Shown here piece after piece: positions 1 through 5,292 of a stretch of DNA of 5,292 nt. Below the pieces are notes generated by a model. It had not been told where the DNA came from. It worked only from the letters and a program-made list of their open reading frames with translations, and did no database searches. This stretch comes from Propionibacteriaceae bacterium (GTDB taxonomy: Bacteria > Actinomycetota > Actinomycetes > Propionibacteriales > Propionibacteriaceae): contig JAICEV010000267.1 in NCBI GenBank assembly GCA_025923975.1, positions 1-5,292 on the forward strand. The letters run 5' to 3'. Each line of letters opens with the position of its first letter. The stretch's first letter is position 1. A program made the translations under genes and the position numbers.

Positions 1-1
1 A

Positions 2-1369
2 CCATCGTCGGTCGGGCGGGTCTTGCCAGGACTGCTGTTGGCGATGCTGCTCGGCGCACTGGATCAGACGATCATGGCACCGGCCTTGCCAGCCGTGGCG
101 GAAGATCTTGGCCGCCTTGATCAGATGCCCGCGGTTGTGATCTCGTATCTTGCTGCGGCAACAGCGGTGATGCCGTTGTACGGCAAGTTGGGCGACCGCT
201 TCGGCCGAAAACGGACCCTGCTTGTTGCGGTCGCGGTCTTCGTTGTCGGTGCGGTGCTGTGCGCGATGGCGACCTCGATGGCGTTGCTGACCGTGTTCCG
301 GGCGGTGCAGGGGCTGGGTGGTGGCGGGCTCATGGTCGGCCCGCAGGCGGTCATCGGGGAAATCGTCAGCCCGCGGGAACGCGGTCGCTACCTGGGCTAC
401 ATCGGCGCGGCATTTGTCGTCGCCGCGGTCGGCGGCCCAGTACTCGGCGGGTTGATCGTTGAGGGGCTTGGCTGGAGATGGATCTTCGCGCTCTATCTGC
501 CGCTCGCGGCTGCGGCTTTTGCCGTCCTCGCCGTCACGCTACGACTCCCGCGACCGACCGAGCGGCTACCGATCGACTATGCCGGGGCACTCACATTGGC
601 CGCAGCAGTCGTTGGGGTCGTGCTCTTTGGCCAGACGCGGCATGCCACGTGGCTCATCCTGACTGTCGCCGGAGCCACCGCCTGGCTGATCAGCACCCGA
701 TTCGCCGCTGACCCGATCCTGCCCTTGCGGTTGTTCCGTGATCGCGGTTTCGCGATTCCGGTGGCGATCAGCTTCCTGGTTGGTTTCGCGCTGTTCGGCA
801 CCCTGACCTATCTGCCTGCCTACTTGCAGGTTGCCCTAGGGCTTTCTGCAAGTTGGGCGGGTCTGGTGGTGACCGCGTTGATGGCCGGGGTCTTGATCAC
901 CACGGTGCTGTCCGGCCGGCTCATTACGCGCACCGGACGCTACAAGGCCTATCCGATCGTGGGCGCCGGGGTTGCCACCGCAGGCTTGGCGCTGCTGGCG
1001 ACCTGGGGTGTGGGTACCGGCCCGGTTATGATCGCGGCGATCATGGCACTGATCGGGCTGGGCGTCGGATTGATCATGCAGGTGATGGTGCTGGTAGCAC
1101 AAAACTCCGTCACCTATGGCGATCTGGGCACCGCGACGTCCTCGGTTGCTTTCCTCCGCCAGATCGGCGCGTCGGCTGGAGTCGCTGTGGCTGGAGCGCT
1201 GATCACGACGATGCTCACCGACCAGGTCCCTGCCGCCGTCGCATTCAGCCAGGCGATGCCGATCGTCTTTGGCGTTATGTCACCACTGCTCGCGTTGGCA
1301 TTCGTGCTCGCCGTCTTGCTGCCGGCGCGTCCGCTGCGCACCACCGCCTATATCAAGGAGACGGTATGA
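2..1369 (+). CDS. DHA2-family (EmrB/QacA-like) MFS multidrug exporter, 5' end cut by window edge
   Basis: Integral inner-membrane transporter, expected to export a hydrophobic drug or metabolite by proton antiport. The frame is open to the left edge. The first possible start, TTG at 23, would leave only two residues before helix 1, so the true start is probably upstream. Numbering from that TTG, helix 1 ends in the DHA2 signature LDQTIMAPALP (residues 13-23). Loop 2-3 carries motif A, PLYGKLGDRFGRKR (51-64), followed by motif B (FRAVQGLGGGG) and the antiporter motif C (GGPVLGG, helix 5). About 14 hydrophobic segments can be counted, ending in VLAVLLPARP. At 448+ residues the protein is slightly short of the usual ~500, mostly because of brief loops. 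It overlaps the next gene by 4 bases (ATGA). Its promoter is not in view. The family is clear from the sequence; the substrate cannot be read from it. Confidence 0.94.
   Translation, partial: PSSVGRVLPGLLLAMLLGALDQTIMAPALPAVAEDLGRLDQMPAVVISYLAAATAVMPLYGKLGDRFGRKRTLLVAVAVFVVGAVLCAMATSMALLTVFRAVQGLGGGGLMVGPQAVIGEIVSPRERGRYLGYIGAAFVVAAVGGPVLGGLIVEGLGWRWIFALYLPLAAAAFAVLAVTLRLPRPTERLPIDYAGALTLAAAVVGVVLFGQTRHATWLILTVAGATAWLISTRFAADPILPLRLFRDRGFAIPVAISFLVGFALFGTLTYLPAYLQVALGLSASWAGLVVTALMAGVLITTVLSGRLITRTGRYKAYPIVGAGVATAGLALLATWGVGTGPVMIAAIMALIGLGVGLIMQVMVLVAQNSVTYGDLGTATSSVAFLRQIGASAGVAVAGALITTMLTDQVPAAVAFSQAMPIVFGVMSPLLALAFVLAVLLPARPLRTTAYIKETV
1355..1360 (+). promoter_or_regulatory. Ribosome binding site of the dikinase-like gene
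   Basis: AAGGAG lies inside the last codons of the MFS gene, five bases before ATG 1366. It fixes the start of the next gene at 1366, where the protein begins with the conserved N-terminal ATP-grasp sequence, and rules out longer versions of that frame. Confidence 0.8.
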
Positions 1370-3804
1370 AACTCGTCGCATCGTTACGAGACTTCGGCCG
1401 CGATGACCTGTCCGCGGCCGGAGGGAAAGGCGCCAACTTAGGCGAACTGGTACGAGCCGGGCTGCCGGTGCCTGATGGATTCGTCATCAGCACCGCCGCG
1501 TACGGCGCCGCAGTGCAGCCGCTCGACTTGCGGATTGCCGATCGGCTCGCCGCCGACGACAGTGCATCGATCCGCGCCGACATCGAGGGCATCTCGATGC
1601 CCTTCGACCTGCGCACCGAGATCGCCGAAGCCTGCGCCAACCTGGGAGCCGGTCCAGTGGCGGTGCGCTCGAGCGCCACTGCTGAGGACTTGCCAACAGC
1701 CGCCTTTGCCGGTCAGCAGGACACCTACCTCAACGTCATCGGCGAGATGGAGCTGAGCGACGCGGTGCGGCGATGCTGGGCATCGTTGTGGACGGAACGT
1801 GCTATCTCCTACCGCGCCCGGCTAGGCATCGAATCCGCCGAGATCCGAATTGCGGTCGTCGTGCAACGCATGATCAACGCCGAGGTCGCTGGTGTGATGT
1901 TCACCGCTGATCCCATCAGCGGCGACCGAGACACGATCATGCTTGACGCATCAATCGGGCTTGGTGAGGCGGTCGTCTCAGGCCTCGTGACGCCGGATCA
2001 CTACGTTCTCGATGATCAAGGTCGGATCAGCGAATTCCACCCGGGCGACCCGGGCCGTACCCAGCGACTGCCTGACCGGGTGCTTGCGGAATTGGCCCGC
2101 CTCGGCCGCACCGTCGCCAAGCACTTCGGGCGACCGCAGGACATTGAGTGGGCGTACGCGGAAGACCGGGTGTGGCTGCTGCAGGCGCGTCCCATGACCG
2201 CGCTCCCGCCGCCACCGATCGAACTGAACGCTGCACAACGGAGGCTTGGTTCGGTACTGCTCGACTACCTTCCGGTGCGTCCCTACCCCATCGACATGAC
2301 CACCTGGGTGCCGTACGGGCCGGCAGGCATGATGGCGAAGGTCATCGGGAGATTTGGGATCCGAGACGCGTTCGAGGGGTTCCTCCCGGAGGATGACTAC
2401 GGGGTGGTCGACCGGCTCGTTCCGGTCGCGCCGAGGCCGACGTTCGGCGTACTGCGAGCGCCGTGGCGTATCGCAACCTTGGCGCACTGGTACGACCCCG
2501 GCCGTTGGACCGAGGACCCTCGCTTCGCCGAATTCCTCGGCAAAGTTCGCGATCTCGCAGCCCGAGATCTGATCACGATGCCCTGGCCACAGCTCAAGGC
2601 GATGCCTCGGGAGGCGCTCTCCCTCATCAAGCCAATCGGTGAGCTGCGGACCGACTATCTGCCCCGTACCGGACTCGCGTTGCTCCGGCTGTATATCGTG
2701 CTGCGCTTGCTGCGCCGATCTGCGCTGCTGGGCGACCTGATCGTCGGATCCCGCACCCGGATCACCGACGCCAACCGGGCTCTGGAGGCGCTCGCCGCTC
2801 GCGCCCGCGAAGACTCGTCTCTGCGCGGGGCGATCACGAAACTCGACCCGGAAGCCTTGACCGCCTTCCCTGAATTCCAGGCGGAGTTCGACGCATATCT
2901 CGCCGAGTACGGCCACCGCGAGACCGTCACCCCGGTGCTGGTCACACCGCCCACGCAGGGCGATGCGCCAGAGACCGTACTTGGCTTGATCAATGTGCTG
3001 GCGACGGAATCACCACGCCCAGCTGATAACACTGACGGCGCCATGCCCGAACTGCTGAAACATCCACTGCTGCGAGGGAGCCGCCGACGACAGGCCCGCA
3101 TCGAGCGATGGGTTGAGGCGGCGCGCACCGGCATGGCGTTCCGGGAGGACAGTCACTTCTACTTCCTCATGCCGCTGCCGATCTTGCGCAGGTCGCTGCT
3201 GGAGATGGGCCGCCGGCTGTGCGATGTCGGTGTCCTCGAGAAGCCCGAGGAGGTCTTCCATCTGCGGCTGGACGAGCTCGAATCAATCCAAGATCCCGCA
3301 AAACTCCCTTCGACAGGCTTAGGGCGCATAGAGACAGGTGCGGGACGCAATGAAGCCGAAAGATTGCGAGCCGCCGTACGCACCCGATCGGCCCGCCGCG
3401 AGGAGCTGAGCGGCGTTCGGCTTATCGACCCCACCGCGGTCTTCCCGCGGCGCGACTGCGGCGACGCACTCATTTCAGGTACACCCGCCAGCAGCGGTCT
3501 CGCGACCGGGCCCGTCATTGTGATCCGCGGACCCGAGGAGTTCAGCCGACTAGCTCCGGGCGACGTTCTCGTCTGCCCGTACACCAATCCCACCTGGACA
3601 ACGCTGTTCCAGCGCGCCGCCGCCGTGGTCGTCGACTCTGGAGGGCAGGGGTCGCACGCCGCGATCGTGGCTCGCGAGTACGGCATACCTGCGGTCATGG
3701 GTACTGGTGTTGGCACGACTACGCTCACCGACGGTGAGCTCGTCACGGTGAACGGCAGTACAGGCCGAGTCACCGCCGCTGACGCCGACGGGCAACACCG
3801 ATGA
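1366..3804 (+). CDS. Rifampicin phosphotransferase-like / PEP-utilizing dikinase-family enzyme (ATP-grasp plus phosphohistidine domain)
   Basis: An 812-residue cytosolic enzyme. Related enzymes use ATP to pyrophosphorylate a histidine, then pass the beta-phosphate to a substrate, giving AMP and Pi. The N-terminal PPDK_N-type ATP-grasp domain (about 1-280) shows GGKGANLGEL with K21, VRSSATAEDLP with R101, VMFTADPISGD, GLGEAVVSGLVTPDHYVLD, and DIEW...LLQARP with E261, Q273 and R275. A mostly helical central domain (about 285-700) follows, including EYGHRE (514-519) and PEEVFHLRLDEL. The swivel domain (about 702-805) carries SGGQGSHAAIVAREYGIPAV with predicted phospho-acceptor H764. The PEP/pyruvate TIM barrel that follows this motif in PEP synthase is absent. 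This domain order matches rifampicin phosphotransferase (Rph), but the central domain differs from the Rph pattern, so rifampicin is not assured as substrate. The gene overlaps both neighbours by 4 bases. The family is sure; the substrate is unknown. Confidence 0.92.
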   Translation: MKLVASLRDFGRDDLSAAGGKGANLGELVRAGLPVPDGFVISTAAYGAAVQPLDLRIADRLAADDSASIRADIEGISMPFDLRTEIAEACANLGAGPVAVRSSATAEDLPTAAFAGQQDTYLNVIGEMELSDAVRRCWASLWTERAISYRARLGIESAEIRIAVVVQRMINAEVAGVMFTADPISGDRDTIMLDASIGLGEAVVSGLVTPDHYVLDDQGRISEFHPGDPGRTQRLPDRVLAELARLGRTVAKHFGRPQDIEWAYAEDRVWLLQARPMTALPPPPIELNAAQRRLGSVLLDYLPVRPYPIDMTTWVPYGPAGMMAKVIGRFGIRDAFEGFLPEDDYGVVDRLVPVAPRPTFGVLRAPWRIATLAHWYDPGRWTEDPRFAEFLGKVRDLAARDLITMPWPQLKAMPREALSLIKPIGELRTDYLPRTGLALLRLYIVLRLLRRSALLGDLIVGSRTRITDANRALEALAARAREDSSLRGAITKLDPEALTAFPEFQAEFDAYLAEYGHRETVTPVLVTPPTQGDAPETVLGLINVLATESPRPADNTDGAMPELLKHPLLRGSRRRQARIERWVEAARTGMAFREDSHFYFLMPLPILRRSLLEMGRRLCDVGVLEKPEEVFHLRLDELESIQDPAKLPSTGLGRIETGAGRNEAERLRAAVRTRSARREELSGVRLIDPTAVFPRRDCGDALISGTPASSGLATGPVIVIRGPEEFSRLAPGDVLVCPYTNPTWTTLFQRAAAVVVDSGGQGSHAAIVAREYGIPAVMGTGVGTTTLTDGELVTVNGSTGRVTAADADGQHR
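3294..3345 (+). repeat. REP-like palindromic element inserted in frame in the dikinase gene
   Basis: The core at 3306-3324 reads CCCTTCGACAGGCTTAGGG. From memory it differs by one base from a widespread bacterial REP-like motif (CCTTCGACAGGCTCAGGG and variants). CCCT at one end pairs with AGGG at the other. Perfect 7-base inverted arms, TCCCGCA (3294-3300) and TGCGGGA (3339-3345), flank it with 38 bases between. The stretch encodes residues 646-661 (PSTGLGRIETG and flanks) in the linker before NEAERLR. It carries codons unusual for this DNA (AAA, TTA, ATA, ACA, then AGA), consistent with an insertion that kept the frame. The inverted arms and core are read directly. Membership in a dispersed repeat family is inferred and needs a genome-wide copy count. 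Confidence 0.45.
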
Positions 3805-4415
3805 CCGACCACCGTACGCTGCCCCGGCGCCGCGGCGATGTACTCAACAGCGCGATCTTCGAGGCGACGCTCGATGAACTCGCCGAGGTCGGGTACGCAA
3901 AGCTGACAATGGAGAAGGTCGCGGCGCGGGCCGGCGCCAGCAAGGCGTCGGTGTATCGGCGCTGGCCGAGCCGCATGGAGTTGGTCCTCGACGCCGTCCA
4001 TCATCTTGCGCCTGATCCCACCGAAACGCCCGATACCGGCAGCTTGCGCGGCGATGCCCTCGCCTTTATGCGAGCCGCCGCCAAGCTCCTGTCCGGACCG
4101 GGCGGGGAGGCGCTGCGCGGCCTGCTCGGCGATGCCCTTGCTGACCCATCGCGCACGCTGGAGCTACGCAGGCACTCCCGGGGTACGGGCCATCGAATCA
4201 TGCAGGAGATCGTCCAGCGGGCAGCCGCGCGCGGCGAGATCAATCCCGCCGCGATCACTCCGCGGCGCCTGGATGTCGCCCAGGCCATGCTGCGCGAGCA
4301 GTTCCTGTTTCATGGGCCACCCATCCCGGATGCGGTGATCGTCGAGATCGTGGACGAGACGGTGCTGCCCTTGTTCTTAGGTAGGGTCCAGACACATGAC
4401 AGCCACTCCGGTTGA
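3801..4415 (+). CDS. TetR/AcrR-family transcriptional regulator
   Basis: A 204-residue DNA-binding repressor of the usual TetR length. The N-terminal domain has helix 1 at about 13-31 (ILNSAIFEATLDELAEVG-like) and a helix-turn-helix at about 36-55 (TMEKVAARAGASKASVYRRW), with the classic K/R-rich end YRRWPSR. The rest (about 75-200) is the divergent helical ligand-binding and dimer domain, whose ligand cannot be read from sequence. The start ATG overlaps the stop of the dikinase gene (ATGA) and no good Shine-Dalgarno precedes it, so it is probably translated by re-initiation. Being inside the operon, it likely controls its own transcription along with the pump and enzyme. Its operator would lie upstream of the MFS gene, outside this window. 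The 3' end overlaps the VOC gene by 20 bases. Confidence 0.94.
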   Translation: MTDHRTLPRRRGDVLNSAIFEATLDELAEVGYAKLTMEKVAARAGASKASVYRRWPSRMELVLDAVHHLAPDPTETPDTGSLRGDALAFMRAAAKLLSGPGGEALRGLLGDALADPSRTLELRRHSRGTGHRIMQEIVQRAAARGEINPAAITPRRLDVAQAMLREQFLFHGPPIPDAVIVEIVDETVLPLFLGRVQTHDSHSG

Positions 4416-4752
4416 GAAGGCCTACGTCATGCTCATGGTCGCCGACATGACTCGCGCCCTGCGGTTCTACACCGAGGCCTTCGCCGTCACTGTCGTGATC
4501 AGCTCACCGCACTGGAGTGAGTTCATCCTCGCTGGTACCAACATTGCGCTGCATCCAGGAGGCGGTGGCAACGACACCCGCACTGGACTTGGCTTCGAAG
4601 TAAATGATCTTGACGCGGTCCTGCAGCGAGCAACCGAGGTAGGCGGGCGGATCAAGAGCTCGCCGCGCGAGAGACCAGGGGAGCAGATCCGCGTCGCCGA
4701 GCTTGCCGATACCGAGGGAAATCTGATCACGGTCGCCGAGGTGAGGACATAG
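4396..4752 (+). CDS. VOC-family protein (glyoxalase/bleomycin resistance/dioxygenase fold)
   Basis: A 118-residue, single-module VOC protein with two beta-alpha-beta-beta-beta units. The first unit begins AYVMLMVADMTRALRFYTEAF, the family's characteristic D-x-x-R-A-x-x-F-Y pattern. The second spans about 62-118, starting at GLGFEVNDLDAVL and ending ADTEGNLITVAEV. Members are metalloenzymes (glyoxalase I, FosA-type fosfomycin transferases, dioxygenases) or metal-free drug-binding proteins such as bleomycin resistance proteins. The three usual metal positions appear to hold Y10, G64 and T112, so a binding or sequestration role fits better than classical metal catalysis. ATG 4396 lies within the TetR gene (20-base overlap), behind a weak AGGTAGGG; ATG 4429 would delete beta-strand 1. 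The operon context suggests it acts on the same compound as the dikinase and pump. The family is sure; the function is not. Confidence 0.9.
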   Translation: MTATPVEKAYVMLMVADMTRALRFYTEAFAVTVVISSPHWSEFILAGTNIALHPGGGGNDTRTGLGFEVNDLDAVLQRATEVGGRIKSSPRERPGEQIRVAELADTEGNLITVAEVRT

Positions 4753-4783
4753 CTAGCCAGAGCTGCGGGACCTACCCTCGTCG

Positions 4784-4798
4784 AGAGAATTCATCTCT
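4784..4798. promoter_or_regulatory. Small inverted repeat, possible operator
   Basis: AGAGA-ATTCA-TCTCT is a perfect 5-base inverted repeat around a 5-base centre. It is the most A/T-rich spot in the gap after the VOC gene and sits just before a strong ribosome binding site. TACCCT at 4773-4778 could be an actinobacterial -10 (TAnnnT) for a transcript starting here, but no convincing -35 is visible. The repeat is short enough to be chance. Confidence 0.2.
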
Positions 4799-4803
4799 TT
4801 CGC

Positions 4804-4809
4804 GGAGGG
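4804..4809 (+). promoter_or_regulatory. Strong ribosome binding site before an 18-codon reading frame
   Basis: GGAGGG ends eight bases before ATG 4818. It is a better Shine-Dalgarno than those of the TetR, VOC and methyltransferase genes, yet the frame it serves stops after 18 codons. This suggests that a full gene once began here or that a short leader peptide is made. Confidence 0.6.
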
Positions 4810-4817
4810 AACCTGCA

Positions 4818-4913
4818 ATGACGCAGCTAACACACATTTCACCAGCTGATCTTGGTGAGGCAGTGCTGGATTAGGAGTACCTGCTGTTCACCGCTTGCAG
4901 GAAGCCCGAGTAA
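4818..4913 (+). pseudogene. Remnant of a lost gene start, or an 18-residue leader peptide
   Basis: ATG 4818 opens MTQLTHISPADLGEAVLD, which stops at TAG 4872-4874. Past this stop the same frame continues EYLLFTACRKPE up to TAA 4911-4913, ten bases before the methyltransferase start. Read through the TAG, the 31 codons look like a normal protein N-terminus: a short helix followed by a strand. The pattern EYLLFTACRK recalls the first strand of actinobacterial PPOX-class F420-dependent oxidoreductases (K/E-Y-x-x-L-T-T-x-R-K), but this rests on memory of the family and a short match. The best reading is the leftover head of a gene broken by a nonsense change and a 3' deletion. An 18-residue leader peptide controlling the methyltransferase is the alternative, since the frame has a strong ribosome binding site. 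No function should be assigned. Confidence 0.35.
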
Positions 4914-4922
4914 CTGAGGTAG

Positions 4923-5292
4923 ATGACCACCAGCATGCCTACCGAACCGGCTGCCGCTGGATTCGATTCGCTCATCGACGAGGCGCGAACGGCTGCCCTG
5001 TCCGGCTGGGACTTCTCATTTCTAGCCGGCCGTACGACCTCAGAAACTCTCCCCTGGAGCTATCTCGACCTCGCGGTCACGGCGAGCCGCACGGCGACCC
5101 GCGTGCTCGACATCGACACCGGCGGCGGTGAAGTGCTTGCCCTTATCAACCCGCCTCCCGGCAGCGTGGCGGTCGAGCCGCATCCGCCCAACGTCGCGGT
5201 CGCGACCGCTGCGCTTGCGCCGCTGGGTGTACAGGTGCGAGCCCAAATGACCTCAGAGTTGCCAGTCTCCGATGCGGCATTCGATCTTGTCC
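4923..5292 (+). CDS. Class I SAM-dependent methyltransferase, 3' end cut by window edge
   Basis: Only the first 123 residues are present, and the frame is open to the right edge. A helical N-terminal part (GFDSLIDEARTAALSGWDFSFL...PWSYLDLA) precedes motif I, RVLDIDTGGGEVLALI (60-75), then beta-2 with acidic E85 (AVEPHPPN) and the beta-4 approach (PVSDAAFDLV) at the edge. This is the Rossmann-like Methyltransf_11/25 type, which transfers a methyl group from S-adenosylmethionine to a small molecule or protein; the acceptor is unknown. Motif I normally reads LDxGxGxG, but here Asp65 (GAC) replaces the first glycine. ATG 4923 follows an in-frame TAG directly, so no longer start exists; GAGG at 4916-4919 is close (3-base gap), and ATG 4935 is an alternative. 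No terminator separates it from the VOC gene, so it may be the operon's last member or begin a new unit. Confidence 0.87.
   Translation, partial: MTTSMPTEPAAAGFDSLIDEARTAALSGWDFSFLAGRTTSETLPWSYLDLAVTASRTATRVLDIDTGGGEVLALINPPPGSVAVEPHPPNVAVATAALAPLGVQVRAQMTSELPVSDAAFDLV

Noticed and set aside
23..25. TTG 23 as the start of the MFS gene
   Set aside because: The frame is open to the window edge. Starting here would leave almost no cytoplasmic N-terminus before helix 1, and no ribosome binding site is seen.
853..1365. In-frame upstream extension that would make the dikinase 983 residues long
   Set aside because: Bases 853-1365 code for the MFS protein in another frame. Their translation here is low-complexity Gly/Arg/His-rich, and the AAGGAG before ATG 1366 together with the conserved N-terminus fixes the true start.
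1978..2916. 312-codon antisense open frame opposite the dikinase gene
   Set aside because: It is a shadow of GC-rich codon usage: Arg/Gly/Glu-rich, with no recognisable motif, and it lies wholly opposite a gene with clear family motifs.
1366..3804. Calling the enzyme PEP synthase (ppsA)
   Set aside because: The His motif lies 48 residues from the C-terminus, so there is no room for the PEP/pyruvate TIM barrel that PEP synthase needs.
3159..4004. 281-codon antisense open frame spanning the dikinase/TetR junction
   Set aside because: The Ser/Arg/Pro-rich translation matches no family pattern and runs opposite the catalytic His motif and the TetR helix-turn-helix.
4773..4778. TACCCT as a promoter -10 for the methyltransferase region
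   Set aside because: It fits the loose TAnnnT pattern, but no -35 is visible about 17 bases upstream and such hexamers are frequent by chance, so it is not listed as a separate feature.
4895..5131. 78-codon + strand open frame overlapping the methyltransferase start
   Set aside because: It is His/Arg-rich and without motifs. The frame starting at 4923 shows a clear SAM-binding motif over the same bases.

Overview
The window looks like actinobacterial chromosome. By eye the GC content is in the low to mid 60s, with strong G/C preference at third codon positions, tightly overlapping genes and a family mix typical of mycobacteria, nocardiae and relatives. No base here fixes the genus. Four complete or near-complete genes and one right-edge partial gene all lie on the + strand. 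There is no RNA gene, CRISPR array, insertion sequence or clear terminator.

Layout: (1) Bases 2-1369 encode a 14-helix DHA2-type (EmrB/QacA) MFS drug exporter whose start lies left of the window. (2) Bases 1366-3804 encode an 812-residue dikinase-like enzyme with an ATP-grasp domain, a large central domain and a C-terminal phosphohistidine swivel domain. This is the domain order of rifampicin phosphotransferase (Rph). The PEP/pyruvate TIM barrel of true PEP synthase is absent. (3) Bases 3801-4415 encode a TetR/AcrR repressor. (4) Bases 4396-4752 encode a small VOC-fold (glyoxalase/bleomycin-resistance-like) protein. (5) Bases 4753-4922 are a 170-base gap holding a strong Shine-Dalgarno sequence and an 18-codon reading frame, probably the remnant of a lost gene. 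(6) From base 4923 to the right edge runs the N-terminal part of a class I SAM-dependent methyltransferase.

The first four genes are joined by overlaps of 4, 4 and 20 bases, so they are almost certainly one translationally coupled operon. The combination of exporter, small-molecule phosphotransferase-like enzyme, VOC protein and TetR sensor reads as a detoxification or resistance cassette. In that model the regulator senses a compound, the dikinase-like enzyme phosphorylates it, the VOC protein binds or modifies it, and the pump exports it. This is inference from families and layout, and the substrate is unknown. The central domain of the dikinase departs from the Rph pattern where substrate is expected to bind, so a substrate other than rifampicin is quite possible.

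Two smaller oddities stand out. A short palindromic REP-like sequence appears to be inserted in frame in the linker before the swivel domain (about 3294-3345). The methyltransferase has Asp in place of the first glycine of its SAM-binding motif I.
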